From: Gymnothorax reevesii
Lineage: Eukaryota; Chordata; Actinopteri; Anguilliformes; Muraenidae
Assembly: GCA_029721435.1 (NCBI GenBank)
Contig: CM056584.1
Coordinates: forward strand, 10,439,895-10,503,894
Direction: 5' to 3'
DNA length: 64,000 nucleotides
Shown: positions 1-13,321 of the stretch, one piece after another
How positions within the stretch are numbered: position 1 is the first letter of the stretch
Layout: each line of letters begins with the position of its first letter
The notes under the pieces: generated by a model
The model's input: the letters and a program-made list of their open reading frames with translations, nothing else
The model's database searches: none
What the model was told of the DNA's origin: nothing
Translations under genes and position numbers: made by a program

Positions 1-1088
1 GTGATGAGGAAGGAAAAGAGAGAGACGGGGTGAGAGAGTGCACTATAAAGGTCTTTATTTTTTCATTTAACTTATTACTGCGGAGCTTTGGATATACAGT
101 TCACTGCAAAATGGCCTGGCTATAAAGTTCTGTTGAATTGAATTGTCTCAAACTGACTTAAGATTGATAAATAGGGAGAGAAAGAAATGGCCGCCCTGGA
201 TACTGTGTACTGCTCTTGTAGTTCAGCACAGTTATTGTTTATGTAAAGAATTGGGAACACAATCTTGTGCGGAATTTGACGTGCCAAAAAGCTCTGTTTT
301 ACTGAATTGAATTGAAAAGAGGGAAAGAGAGAGAGAGAGAAAGGGAGAGAGCGAGAGGGATGTGAAGAGGCTAATTTGTTAGGATAAATGATGCCCGGCG
401 CCACACAGCTGGAAGGTCAGCGGAGGTGGTGGGGTGGGGGGGTGCACTGACGACAGTGCCGGAACATTCCGCGGCTCCCGTCCCCCAGCCAGGAAGGCAC
501 TCTGTGCGCATCGCGCAAAAGACGCTACGCTCGGAGGGAGAGGAAAACAAAGCCGCGGTCGGTGGCGGCGGCGGCCTGCATGAAGACACCTCTCTGTTCT
601 CCGGGCGGCTCCACATCAACCCTGCTCCTGCCACCCTGTCCTGACCACCCAAACCCCACCTCTCCACCCTCGCCCCTCCCCAAAAATACATAACGCAACA
701 ATGTTCAGACACGCTTTGTCAATGGAGTGTGGCTTCTTCAACTGACTTTACATTCAGGGTCTGCTCACGCACTGGTATCGATGGATGAGCAGATAAAACA
801 TTAAAAAAACTCATCGTTAAGTCAGTAATGAAACGAATGCATATGGAGGGCAGGAGAGACCCAGGCGAATTCTGGGCTCCTCGGTCAACTTGCGACAGGA
901 CGGCGATGAGAAGAAAAGCTGGCTAATAAATAACCCAATACACAGGCAGGGGCCGACTGCGGCGGGTCTGTGTTTGGGCCCTCCCGGGGTCATGGAGGGC
1001 ATGATGGGATATGTAGCCCTCCCTGCCCTTCGACCTCTGAACTACCCTCCTGAATTACACTCGATTATATTGCCCTTTCCTCATCATT

Positions 1089-1125
<37 letters not shown>

Positions 1126-3789
1126 TCCCCCCCTCTCTCTCTCTATCTCTCTCACTTTATCTCTTGCCAAAAAAACTTTTCTCTAAATTCCCCAGACATT
1201 TTAACAGACCCAAAGTTAGCATATTATGCATCTTGTCTCATCCCACTTTCTTTTTCTACGTATTTAACTGAAGGGTGTATTTCACTCGTGTCTGAAATGT
1301 ACCCATCTCCCCCTCCTCTCCCACTCTCTTCCTCTCTCTCTTTTTTAATCAAATTCTTCTTTGACACGAGTCGGGAATGTCCGGCTACCAGGTCCCACCG
1401 GAATACTTGTGGCCACATCAGGGTCCAATTTGGGTGGAATGAGTTACTGAGACGAAGATCGCTCAGCCTCATCGTTATCGCCCATCTGTAAGACCGTAAA
1501 TCTCAAGCAGAAAAGGCCTCTTACAACAATGACCTCGGCGTACCGGCTGATGTTCTAGTCCAGTGAGGGGATACTACACCATGTTATTACATGCCATGCT
1601 TTGGCAAGCCAGAGCACGACTAATCTCACATTAGCATTAATAACCACCTCATAGTTTCCCAGGGAGAATGTTCTGGAAGCAGGCCACCACACTGAACTTT
1701 TGGAGGGAATAGGAGGCTTCACGAGTTGCCCCAGTGCTGCGGTGAGCTCGGCGAGCAGTCGGGCGTCAGGAGGGAAAAGACCTGTGGTTTTAGGTTTGAA
1801 CTCGCGTCTGAAGAAAGGAGGTGAGGACGAGGTGGGAAGTGGGGTTGAGGAAATGTCAGTCCAGCATCTGGAAAATAAGCCATCTATCCACTTCCCAAAC
1901 CTTTCACCTCCCCTCACCTCTTGCGTCCTACAGCCTGCTCCCTACACAACTCCCCACACGCAGTCAAAGTGCACAGACCACAGAAAACAGACTTCAGACG
2001 GAAAATCCAGGTTCAGAGACCAGAAGCACTCGCCCTTACTGTCCCCAAATCCCCTTGATTTTTTTTATTCACGCGTCTCAGCCTGAAGTTTGGGTTTAAT
2101 GCTGGGTTGAAGAAACTTCTGGAAAAAGACAGAGCACTTGTACCAAATGCAGAGTGCAGACAATGTAGAATAAGCTTAAACAGAACTTAGAGATCAGATG
2201 GGGCGATGAACTTGTGGTGCAGGTTGATCTCAACCGCTTTTTCGCCAATAGAGCCTCACACGGCACCCCCATTGGTGCATCTCTGATGCAACCGTGGCAT
2301 GAAACCAGGGAATAACGCAGGAGAATCAAAGGTGGTCGGAGAATAGGCAAGAAATGTTGTTTCGTTCTTCTGCGGGGCATGATTTCATCTCTGCATCAAA
2401 GTGTGCAATCTGTAGTGGATAGAGAGATACGAGGGAGGGGAACGCAGGGGTGCGGGCATGCCCAGTGGGTCTCAGGCTCAGCAATCGCTACAATCGCAGA
2501 TCCTGCCATTCTGCGGGAGGGTTGGACGGATTCTTGATGATCTCAGACCAGAGGCTGCACTCAGACAGAAAGATTTAAATTGCCAGAGCACTGCCTCCAG
2601 ACATCATCGCCTTTATTTATCTGAATTATGAGAGTTATCCTTCCCCATCAATCAAAGAGGCAAACTTCCTTACCATTTCCTGGGAAACAGATGTTCTGTC
2701 AGGACGGGCAGTTACATCTCGTCTTAACACTGGATTCTTCTCAACCAGTTCCCATGTACTTTGCCTGACTAACTATCAATTTACTGAATAATGAAGACCA
2801 AGATAAGGCCTACAGTGATTAAGAGATGATAACGACGAAAGATAACTAGGCTACAATGTGGGCTGGCAAGGATGGCTATAATCTTAATCATCAATTATAA
2901 GATCATCTAAACTTTCTCTGAATTCCTTCTCCCATGGCATTTTTTTTCATTATACATTATAAAGGATCTATTACAAATAATGAGAAGAAAGATAGCACTT
3001 GATTGAGTATGACGCTTTGTAAAGTATGACGATAAGGCTGAACACAGCATATAGATTTTCAAATTTGTGTAAAATGCCTTTACTAAGAGTAAGACTAGCA
3101 AACTGATGTACTCAAATCTGTGCTCTTTCATGTGCGTTTATGGATCAAAAAGGCACATGGATTTTTTGAGTCAAAATGCTTTACAACTTAGTCATGCAAT
3201 AAAAAATAATGCCAAATGAACATATCCTGCATCAGTAAATTGGCCCGTCGGTCTTGTCATTAGTCTTAGTCATTGATCAAATCAGTTGCAAGATTGTTAA
3301 TCAAGCAGAGCGAACGAGAGCAGGTTGAGAGTAATCATGGCGTTATCCTGTTACTGGTCATGCAGCACTGCACCCCAACACCCAGCAACAAGCAATGATT
3401 GAATCAATAAACAACTGTCTCCTGTGTAAATCCACTGTTACAAGTTCAAAAATGTATGTTTCTTTTTTTCTCTTAAGCTTGCTTGTCCTGAGTGATGCTC
3501 TCTCTTAAACTTTCATGCAGACATACAATCCCCCCGTAATCTCCCAAACAGTGTAATCTACACAAGCAGTGTCCCCCGGAGCTGAAAAATGGCCTTTACC
3601 CTTTCTGTTACCTGATTATCGCATAATGCAAGTTGCATAAAGGTGCTTGTCAATTGAATGAGCTGAATGGAGTGCAAATAGCCCTGCCAAGTGATGAATG
3701 TTTTACATAATCACCTCAGAGATAACTAAATAGTACCTTTTAGCCATGTTTCACTAATTTCCTTGACTTGTACGATGCAACGAATGTGA
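1..3789. other. intergenic, no gene recognised
   Basis: Distal sequence downstream of pdgfa. Holds a GA stretch (about 325-360), a CT microsatellite (1094-1164) and otherwise unique AT-rich sequence. None of the open frames shows recognisable protein features. Confidence 0.5.
1094..1164. repeat. CT microsatellite
   Basis: Long CT dinucleotide run broken by C-runs, directly visible. Confidence 0.95.
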
Positions 3790-4052
3790 TTGCATCATCA
3801 ACACAGCACAGTAACTGAGTTGGACTGGCCTGGTAATTCACCGGACGTCAATCCCAGTGAGAATCTCTGGTCCATCATCAGGTCAAGGCTGCTGCAGAAG
3901 GAATGCGCCCCAAAAGCCAAAGTCATCGCTGCAGTTGTCCAGGTGCGGCATTACGACGAAGAAATCAAGGCAACCTGCAAAACCTGGTCAGCTCCATGAC
4001 AAAACGGGTGGAACTGTTTATCACGAACCGTGTAGGACACATCTTGTACTGA
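3790..4052 (+). pseudogene. Tc1-like transposase C-terminal remnant
   Basis: A fragment of a Tc1/mariner-superfamily transposase. The frame from 3790 reads L-D-W-P-G-N-S-P-D-V-N-P-S-E-N-L-W-S-I-I, the C-terminal catalytic motif in which the E of N-P-x-E is the third acidic residue of the DDE triad. After about 3980 the similarity moves to another frame (N-L-V-S-S-M-T-K-R-V-E-L-F, then V-G-H-I-L-Y) and ends at TGA 4050-4052, which is the normal C-terminus of the family. The rest of the about 340-residue protein and clear terminal repeats are missing, so this is a dead, frameshifted copy. Confidence 0.88.
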
Positions 4053-7000
4053 GTGCTGAATGTAGAAGCTATTTTAGTTGTAAAAAGCCTGAAGACCTTA
4101 ATAGTTTGGTTTTCTCCTCTCCAGCCTGCTAGGACTGTATGTATAGAATATGCATAGAAAAAGAGAAAACAGGACATTATTGGTCACAGGTTGGAGTGAC
4201 CATGAACAGCAGCACAAAATTCCAGCCTTTTTGGGGCTCCCTCCAGCAGTTCGCCCTGAGGCCACGCATCGAGCCATGAGCCCACTCACTTCCATACGCT
4301 TAGAGGAAACAAAACCTACACAAGCACCTCACACTACATGACAACGCCATCATCCGCTCTTTGGGGGTGTAATAAATGGTCTCAGAATGTGTTCTGCGCT
4401 GCACCAGGCTTGGTAACACATGCTACGACATGGAGCAGACGCGCAGAGTACAGGGAGGGGAAATAGCTCCCCGCGGAGAGAAGACGCCATTTCGGAAACC
4501 AATAAATCACAACAATTACTGCACGACTGCCCCATGGTTCTTTTCTCGGTGTCCAACTTCGCCATGACAACAAATCTAAAGTCGGACGTAACGATAAATA
4601 GCTGTATTTTGATATCTGGAATGCATGGGGTTTTGTTTTGAAACCATATCATTTTAATGCATGAAGAATATGCAATCACTTTCAACTCGAACTAAAATAT
4701 GCTGTAAGATGTTTCAAACACTCTCTTTGGTCCTATTAGAGTGTTCAAATGAAGAAAAACAAATTTGAGTGGTTCAAACAATTGGTGTATTCTGTCACCT
4801 TGCTCAAAAGCCCCGCTCTTTCCCCCCGTAAAAACACTGCTCTTTCGAATTACACGGTCTCGCACAAATTACAGGTACCTCTAACCACAAAAACCTTTAC
4901 ATAAGATCCACAAGAAAGGCGCTTGTTTCTTGGACTTAATGTGCGCATGCAGAGGAGCACTGGATGATGGCAGCAATTTTAAATGTCAAGACTTCAGTCA
5001 AATCAGCACAATCTTAATTACACGCTTAATTACCGACTTCCACGTGCCCGGGCAAGGCACACAATTCCAGCGTTGCATCATGTGGGGAAATATTTTTTAT
5101 TTATTTTTGATTTTGTTGCCTTGGGAAGGGAACCTAAAGCAGTTCGAACTCAGAGTCGCTCATTTCAGGATCCACTTCCTGTTTTATGATCAATTTCCTG
5201 TTTTAAGATCAGTTTCCTGTGTTTTCTTACCTGGCCTAACCTCTTCCTCGCCTGGAGGGTGCACAGGTAAACCAACACATTACATCACCGTGTGACACCC
5301 CTTGATCCTGAGTACAAGGCCCTGGGGAGGTGGGGGGCATTTTGTGTGGGGAAAATAAACAGAACAAAGACTGGCGACGGGGGTAAAGTTAATTACTTAA
5401 GACGATTTACAAACTAATGACTGCCAGGCGTCTGAGGTCTGTTTTAATTAGATTCACCAGGCCCCATTGGGGGGTTTGGGACGGGAGTGGCGGCTGTAAA
5501 AAGAACTGGTGCGTTCAGTGCTGAAAGTTTATACTTTGGCCTGTCCTCCGATAAGCAACAACCGCCCAGCCACTAAAGCAGTCCATAAAATGAAAGAGAA
5601 ACTAATATATGGAGCCGATTGAAAGGACGGGGCAGCTCAGGGAAGTTCTCCAGTGGATGGGGGAGCCCCAGTTGGATTCGGGGGGTAATAATGTGCATCA
5701 TCGTGGTGTATTTTCCTCCTCAGGGCTGTGTGTCGAGGCAGACTGTGGGGACAATAAGGTAACAGCAGGGAGAGATAAACGGGGCCTCGAGGCTGGAGCC
5801 AGGGAAATAGGCAGTGTGGATCACCTCTTTATCTCCAATCAATTGCCCAAAGGTTTCAGAGCATTGTGTACAAGCGCACCCCGTCACATCCCCCAGCTAT
5901 ACCCCCCGGGCACAGCAAACACCCCCACCAATCCCATCACCCCCTCTCTTTCTCTGTAGTCTTTAGCATGCGATGAAAAAAGCCCAAACATTTGTTTCTA
6001 AGCCTCACAGCGAACAAAAGGGCATCTTCATTTGCAGGAAAAAAGGAAAAGAGCTTCATTTCAAACCCGAGTTAATGGCATTTTCATCAACTGTCTTAGA
6101 GCGGACCTGGCTCATTAATGCAGCGGTGTGATATGTATGGGTGTGTGTTTGTGTGTGGATATACCAGCATGCGAATATGCGTGACTGTGTACGTGTGTGT
6201 ATATGTTCATGTTTTAGGTGCAGGTGCGCATGTCATAGTGTTCCTCTGTGTTCACAAGTGAATTGTTTTGCATGTATAAAAACAGTGGGTTTATCTGCTT
6301 GAGTGTGGGTGTGTGCATCTGTGTGTACTGATGTTTGCATGTCAGTCGTGGGATGTGTCGCTGTGCATGTGAGCGTGCATGCACCGTTTAAAGCTTTAAC
6401 TGCCTGCTCGACCTTTTGGTAGAGAATATTTTGAGTCATTGCATCAAAATGAAAGGTGTTCAACTTACCTGATTGGATTTTATCAGCACAACATGCCTCA
6501 ACCGAGAGTTAGAGATGGCTTATTCAGGTTGGGTAAAGTTCAACACATCTTTCAATTAGATACAGTGATTCAAAATGTGCTCTACCAAGAGGAGCCGGTC
6601 TGTGTTCTGTGAGACTCGAATCCTTCCCTTGAACTCTTTGAAAGGTTGCGTTGAAGAGGACACAAATTGTGTTGATATCTTACACATCTGTGAGTTTAGA
6701 GACAACATTTTTTGCCTTAATTTTGACACATTCAAGGGATTTTTCCAACCCTATTTTGTTCAATATTGACACAAAATGTGTAAACGAGAGTGCTACACAT
6801 TATTTGTGTAATTATTCAACACATTCCCTCTACGCTGAAAAAGTATGACGTCACTTTTGCTGTCACTTCCTTGACAATGGTTCACGCTCACAGCGTAGCA
6901 ACACATTCAATCGTACCCTTAACACACAGCACAAAATGCCTAAATATTTGACGATCAAAAGTATATATAGGAAATGTATAGGTGTAGTACAGGTTCATTG

Positions 7001-7059
7001 CTGGCTGGTATAGCTATTGGTGATGGCTTACGGTGTAGAGACCCTCAGTGTACGGAATC
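4053..7059. other. intergenic, no gene recognised
   Basis: Mostly unique AT-rich sequence. Contains three near copies of a TTTCCTGTTTTAAGATCA unit (about 5174-5224), degenerate GT-rich sequence (6140-6400) and, at about 6536-6850, CACAAA/TTTGTGT-rich sequence similar in style to the MITE at 9809-10041, perhaps an old relative of it. No exon recognised. Confidence 0.45.
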
Positions 7060-8295
7060 TATCCCATGGGGCTGATATTGATAGTTTTTATATTGATGTT
7101 ATGAATGTATTGTCATTATGAACTTGTGACCTTTGTGGGGTCAGGAAGAATTATAAACATGAAGTCCCTGGGTTGAAAGACAAAGTTAAGCCACTTCATG
7201 ACGAGGCCCGTGATGCATATTTAATATGGAAAGAGGTAGATAAGCTGAGAAATGGTCCAATATTTGACCTGATGTGATCTTCTCGCTCAAGGTTCAAATA
7301 TGCATTTCGTCGGTGTAAAATGATAGAAAATCTATAGTGGCTGATAAACTGGCAAACAGTTTATTAATGAAGAATGACCGTGAATTCTGGAGAGACGTCA
7401 GAAATAAGGGGAACCGTAGAGTAAATCTACCCAACCAGGTTGGCTCTTCTGTTGGTGATGAAATCCCTGATATGTGGAGGGAGCATTATCAGTCCTTATT
7501 TAATTGTGTCAGTGGTAGTGATTGTTCTTCCTTTGTGAGTAATCTGCCCTGTGATATCTTTGACCAAGGCGTGATAGTTTCAGTGGCTGACATACTAAAA
7601 GGACTCCCATTTGCGAAGGCCGCCGGGTGTGATCAACTCACTGCTGAGCATTTTAAGTTCACCAGTGTTAATCTGTCAGTCGTCCTAGCAATTCTTTTTT
7701 CCACCGTTCTTGTACATGGATATATCCCAAACTATCTGATAAAAACTGTGATTGTTTTTATCTTTAAGGATGGGAACAAACGTATCAGTGACAAAAACAA
7801 CTATCGCCCCATTGGCTTGTCTAATATTATAACCAAGGTGCTGGAGGATATAATTCTTCACAGGATTGAACCCCACCTGTATACAACATTCAACCAGTTT
7901 GGCTTTAAATCCAAACATGGTACTGACCTGTGTGTTTTTGCTTTGAAGGATTTGATTCGGTACTATATAAAACATGGATCTCAGATGTTTGTAGCTTATC
8001 TCGACACTTCCAAAGCGTTTGATCGACTCAGTCACTTGAAATTATTGTCAAAAATGGCCCACGGTGGAGTCCCTATATATATTGTTAGAGTCATTGGTTA
8101 TTGGTACTCTAGTCAGGCCTATTGTGAACGTTGGGGTTCAGTACTCTCTGAGGATTTTGCCGTCATGAACGGTGTCCAACAAGGTGGGAAACTCTCCCCA
8201 CTCCTTTTTATTTTTTATACTAAATTGTTGAGTATTGGACTCAATAATGTCCCTGTTGGTTGCAGTTGCTCGGGAATTGTTTTTAATCATCTGAT
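7060..8295 (+). mobile_element. non-LTR retrotransposon (LINE), reverse transcriptase part
   Basis: A 5'-truncated LINE. Decayed endonuclease-linker sequence (about 7150-7330, with stops) leads into an open frame from 7337 encoding the reverse transcriptase: N-Y-R-P-I-G-L-S-N-I-I-T-K-V (palm/fingers), N-Q-F-G-F-K-S-K-H-G-T-D, V-A-Y-L-D-T-S-K-A-F-D-R (first catalytic Asp, motif A) and N-G-V-Q-Q-G-G-K-L-S-P (motif B). The frame is broken at 8296 by a hAT-type insertion; motif C (YADD) lies on the far side at 9068. I did not assign a LINE clade. The last residues of the visible ORF belong to the inserted element. Confidence 0.92.
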
Positions 8296-9067
8296 ACGGG
8301 GCGTCTCTAGGACTGAAGATTGGTGGGCCCATAGCTCCCCTTTAAAACAATTACTGACCCTGACTTGCACGCAATCATTCGCATAATTGACAAACAGTCC
8401 TTCCAGGATTTTCCTGACTTTTTATTGTTTTATTGATTTTTTGCGGTAACTTTTTCAGAAAGTGGCAATGAAAGTCGCCAAATCTTGGCGATTTTTTAAT
8501 TTTTTTTTTTTTTTTTTTTTTGTCAGCGAGAAATTTGCGTGGATCGGTTGAATTTGCTTTAATAGTTGCAGTCGCGACATGCAACTTCCTTGAGGGACTG
8601 AGTAATAGATTCACTCCGAGATCACGCCGGTACGGTGCGGTACATTTCGGTATGGCGACAATCATTAATCTGGACGCGTAATTTCGTGCATTTAAATCAG
8701 CGTTATTCAGAATTAAACTCAGGCGATTCAAATGGTCTTTTATTTCAACAAAACGATCATGAAGCGCAAGTTAAACCACTTGATGTGTGGAAAAGGTAGC
8801 GCAGACTTTTGAGAGCAGTTTGTCTTTCATAAAGCGTTGAATAATTTTTGAATGGTCTGAATAATTTTTCTGATCTGAATTTATAACATTATTTAGTCGT
8901 CAATACATCGCATGGAGAGAGAAACCGTAACTTTGATTGCCAGAGGATTATTGTCATAATTGGAAAACGTGTTAATAACGGAAAATAACTGTGTACAAGC
9001 CAGGAACAATCATTGACGCAAAGGCATGGTCCGGCTCCACCAATTATCACTTCCAAAGACGCCACTG
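8296..9067. mobile_element. hAT-type non-autonomous transposon nested in the LINE
   Basis: 772 bp flanked by the direct repeat CATCTGAT (8288-8295 and 9068-9075), an 8-bp target duplication typical of the hAT superfamily. The ends are inverted: the left ACGGGGCGTCTCTAGG.. and the reverse complement of the right CAGTGGCGTCTTTGGA.. share GGCGTCT and continue to match through GATTGGTGG / AATTGGTGG, about 35 bases. Removing it with one target copy rejoins the LINE frame exactly as L-M-Y-A-D-D. No intact transposase; a poly-T run (8501-8521) lies inside. Confidence 0.85.
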
Positions 9068-9784
9068 CATCTGATGTACGCAGATGATATAGTCCTAATC
9101 GCTCCATCTGCCAAGGACGTCCAGCAGTTGCTATTGCTCCCATTATGGTCAGTTCCAAGATATTTTATTTAACTCCGATAAATCAAAGATTATGTTATTT
9201 GACACAAATAGTTATAATGTAAAAACTGAACTTGAGCTGATGACAATGACATTCAAACAAAGGTTAGGATTCTTTATGGCAAAAGTAATTTTATCTCTTG
9301 CAGGTTTTATTTTTGTTCTAATTCTGTCAAGAATAAATTGTTCATATCGTTATGCTCGAATATTTATCTCTGCTACTTATGGGTTAATTTTAAGCATTTT
9401 AATGCTCACTCAGGCAGCGTTGCTTTTAACAATGCATTCCGTATTATACACGGCTTCTATCGTAGCTCTAGTGCTAGTGGTATGTTCTATCTTAATAATG
9501 TTCGCTCTTATTATGAGAGGTTACGGAAAGCAATTTTGAATTTTATCATGCGCTTAAATCAATCAAGAAATGTTGTGATTTTTACGATTGTTAACTCTGA
9601 CTTTTATACTGACTCTACCCTTGTTAAATATTGGCATCAGCATCTCTATACTTGCTCCTGAAGATAGAGTGTGTATTTGTGTCGTCTTTTTGTACATTTT
9701 TTTGCATTCATATTTATAACCCTTTTTACTCTATGGACTGTAATTATTCACTTCTGACACAAATAAATAAATGAAAATGAAATG
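9068..9784 (+). mobile_element. LINE 3' part (YADD motif to 3' tail)
   Basis: Continuation of the LINE. It begins with L-M-Y-A-D-D-I-V-L-I-A-P-S-A, the reverse transcriptase motif C with the two catalytic aspartates, then frameshifts. Further LINE C-terminal sequence is readable in another frame at about 9240-9660 (S-S-A-S-G-M-F-Y-L-N-N-V-R, then V-N-S-D-F-Y). The 3' end is a short A/T-rich tail with AAATAAATAAATGAAAATG and ATGAAAT copies near 9762-9788, as in many LINE 3' ends. The open frame 9192-9539 that looks membrane-like is an alternate frame of this LINE. Confidence 0.85.
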
Positions 9785-9808
9785 AAATATAGTGAGAAAT
9801 GCTTCCTG

Positions 9809-10041
9809 CACTCTTAGAATGAATGTGTCGAAAAATAACCCAAAAAAATGTGTTACCACGTATAAATACATTTTGTGTTGATTTCAACACAAAATAAGTA
9901 AAAAAGTAAAAAAAAGATAAAATAAAATCAACACTGATTGTGTTGAAAACCACACACAATGTGTTGTCCTTAACTAGACACACAGGTGTGTTAAAAATTA
10001 ACATATGCTGTGTTATTTTCGACACATCTCTTTTGAGAGTG
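9809..10041. mobile_element. MITE with CACTCT.. terminal inverted repeats
   Basis: 233 bp beginning CACTCTTAGAATGAATGTGT and ending with the near reverse complement (CACTCTCAAAAGAGATGTGT on the other strand), both followed by CGAAAATAAC; about 30 bases of inverted repeat. The interior is full of TTGTGTTGA/TCAACACAA stretches that can also pair. No coding capacity. It sits 20-30 bp beyond the 3' tail of the LINE. Confidence 0.75.
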
Positions 10042-13000
10042 TGTTCTTTTATAATGAGCGTATTTGGGGTTTAAGATTGCTGAAAATAAAGCTTAATTCC
10101 AGACATAGACACTAGGACCAAGGCGATAAACAGTGTTCTAGTTCTTCACATATGGTTTGGTTCATTCGGCATGAACCAGTTGCCATGGCTACGGCAAGTT
10201 GACCTCACCCGCCACTTCTCCGGCGACTTAGAGTAAGGAGTGATTGCTCGCTTCCAGTGGGTTGAAGCTTGCCCAGCGTAGCGCTAGCATTCAGGGGAAA
10301 GGGAGGATGCCGCTGCTATCAGAGAGAGACTTGCTGACGCGGACTGCGCCAGAGCCGCTGCCAGATCTGATACCTCTCATCATTTCAGCCCCGGCTCCCA
10401 CAAAATCCTTTTTTCAGCCGCATTTCTGCAGTCATTTTCCAATCAATCAAGGCAATGAGGCCCCAGCAGAGCACAAGTAACAATGCCCTCAAAGGATCAT
10501 GGGATAACATTTTAATTAGCACTTTATTGAAGAGAAAGTGACATGTCATGTTGTAGACTCATATAAAACCACTCAACGTAAATGTATGGTGGAACGCACT
10601 GTAAGTGCAGTCTGGTATGGGAGTGTAAATGTTGTCTCGTGCAGGAGTACAAATGTGGTATGGCACGGGAGTGGAAATGATCAGTGATCTTGTAAAATGC
10701 TGTTAAGTCACAACTTACATGTTTTCAAATGCCAGTTCATTTGGACGTACACATTTTTATGGCTGGAGTGTGAATGTAGTATGGTGCAGATGGGTAAATG
10801 CAGTTATGTGTAGAAGTGTAAATGCAGTAGGTTGTAGAAGTGTAAATTTAGTATGATGCAGCAGTGTAAATGTACTATGATGTAGGAGTCTAAATCTCTG
10901 TGGGCATGTAAGGGTTAGAATGGTGTGCACACGTATGTGTGTGTGTCTGTGTGTGTCTCTAAGGGCAGCATTGCTGTTTGTGCTTGTAACAGTCGCCTGG
11001 TGTGTTTGTGAGTTGGGGCGGTATGGTGTGTGTGTGTGTGTGTGTAATGATAGCACGGGTTGTGTAAGGGAACTGTGGCGTGTGTAAGCGTAGCACTGTG
11101 TGGGGTAAAGCAGAGCTTTGCAGGCGTGTAAAATCAGGCGGCTCTGAGATTTCTCTGGGGATGGGATTCATTACTGGCGGCGAGGGAGGTTGGCGATCGC
11201 CGGCCGGAGCTGAAACAGGGAGACTGGGAGGGAGGGATGGACCTGAATGTTTGCAGATTAACCTCCTGCCCTCAGAAGTATATATAAATACGGCCTGCCA
11301 ACGGCTGATGTAAGCCAGACACGGTCTGTGTGCAAGGGGTCCGGTTCATGCGGTCGGCACTCAGGCCCGAGATGGAGCCGGGGACTGGATTAAGACTCAT
11401 GCCCGGTGGAAGGGCTCCCCGTTGGGCATTGTTTTGGCTCGGGAGGGTGGAACTTGCTGTCCCATTCAGTTCTATCTACCGCCATTTGTCCCAGCTTGAT
11501 AGTGCTTTATATATGTGCTCCAGGCTACCTCCTTGGTAAAGAAGCCACACGTAGAACAAAAAGAAACTCAAAAAATCGACAAGAGAACAGGATTCCAAGT
11601 CATTTTTCTTCTTCCTCCTAGATGAATCGGGGTCAGGGCACCAGGCCTGTGCCCCAACCCCCCCGTCTCGGCCAGCAGTGATTTACTCCCTTTAAGCCCT
11701 GCTGAAAACCGCATGTCACTCAAATTAGCAGGTGTTCGTACACTGAAGAGCACTGGGGCTCGCGGTGGGGGCTGAAGGTGGTGGTACACAAGATTAAACC
11801 GATAAAATGGACACTTTTTCTTCCCCAGAGACCAGCTGTGGACCCCGGTGAGTGACTGCACTGGTGTTGAGCGTGCTGGCCGATGGGTCTTCCCTCTCCA
11901 GGGCACAGACACACAGATAAAGGCCAGCATCTGTCGACAGCTCCCTATGGTGGGTCTGAGGATGGTGGAAGTGGCACCTTTGAGGGTAGGGGAGGGTCAG
12001 AGAGGCTGTGGTTGGTGGCTGTGACTGGATTGGGAGGGGTTTGGCACAGAAAATCGAGAGGTGAATAGTCTGCCGTTGTGTCCCAGAGTGGTGCGCAAGT
12101 GGTGAGTTTGAGACCAGGGCGAGGCCTTTTACAGGCTGAGGGGACAGAGTCTGGGCGACATCGGAGAAAAAAGGCAAACGAAATGAAACTGCACACTGAG
12201 AGGGAGTGAGAGAGCGAGAGAGAAAGAGAGAGAGAGAGAGATGGAGAGAGAGTAATGCCAACACAAGGGCAGAAGAAAGGACCGAAATAGGGAAAAGGGA
12301 ACATGGGCCTGAATGAATGATGGAGGGACTTGAAGAACGGAGGGAAGGAAAAAGAATTGAGCAGATTCTGATTGGTGGCAGAAGGGGTGATCAGTCCCCC
12401 ATGAGTCAGAGCACTCGTGCTCCATTAAACTCCGTACATCCACCTGAAGCACTCGCCTCCATTCTAATGCCACCCTGTTCTAGTCTAATGCTCCCCGAAG
12501 TCTCCCAGACCTCCTCCTTCATTCCAAACCTCTCGTACCACCCAAGCACCCAAGGGATTGGTTTGTGTTTTGATGTATGTGTTATGTACACAAGCACGTG
12601 TGCTTTGATGGCTGTGTTGTGTGTTTTGATGGATTTGTTGTGTGTGTTTATCCGCCGTGTGAGTGTGTGGATTAGTTTGTGTTTTGATGTAGATGTTGTG
12701 TGTTTTCATGAATGTGTTGTATGCGTGTGTTTATGCGCTGTGTGAGTGTGTGTCAGCGCCGGGCTTCGTGCTGTTCGTGTATTGCGTGCTCCTCTTTGCA
12801 TCCCAACGAACGTTTGTGCACAATAGCAGTAAATGGAGGCTCTGTGTGGATATATTTACCCATCCTCTTATCTCAGGAGGCGCGATGGTGGCCCCATTCA
12901 GCACACTGACGCTCCAGCGGTGTCGATCCACCGGGCAGAACAGCCTCAGGAAGTTTTCCGCTCAAACTGCTCTTTTATTTTCCTGCAACACAACGCATCC

Positions 13001-13250
13001 CTTGTGCCGGGCGCTGGCACACTGACAGTTAAATGGCGGCCCTCTTTCAAGATAAAAGTCAGGGGACAAGAGGGTGCGGTGTGTGGGGTGTGGGGTGTGG
13101 GGGGGATAGAGGTAGGTGGTCCGATCACAGCTGTGAATTGAGAATTATGGCGCTTTGAAAAAAATTAAGCCCTCTTGATCGGGTGTGCGTTAGAGATGGT
13201 TCCAGCCATTTCAGGCCGGGTCCAGGGGATTAAGTGAGAGACAAAGGCAC
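10042..13250. other. intergenic, no gene recognised
   Basis: Unique sequence with a decayed minisatellite (10579-10910), GT/GA tracts (10930-11045, 12205-12252) and degenerate GT-rich sequence (12560-12755). No exon or element with clear ends. Confidence 0.45.
10579..10910. repeat. decayed minisatellite, unit about 24 bp
   Basis: Repeated variants of GTGTAAATGCAGTAGGTTGTAGAA, clearest at 10769-10900, with more diverged copies from 10579. Spacing is irregular. Confidence 0.7.
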
Positions 13251-13279
13251 ATATACACACACACACAGACACACACAGA

Positions 13280-13321
<42 letters not shown>

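Noticed and set aside
7685..8035. Minus-strand frame inside the LINE
   Set aside because: Antisense shadow of the reverse transcriptase frame, without its own features.
9192..9539. Membrane-like open frame resembling a mitochondrial NADH dehydrogenase subunit (possible NUMT)
   Set aside because: The same DNA read in another frame gives LINE reverse-transcriptase C-terminal sequence continuous with the YADD motif upstream, so the hydrophobic frame is a by-product.
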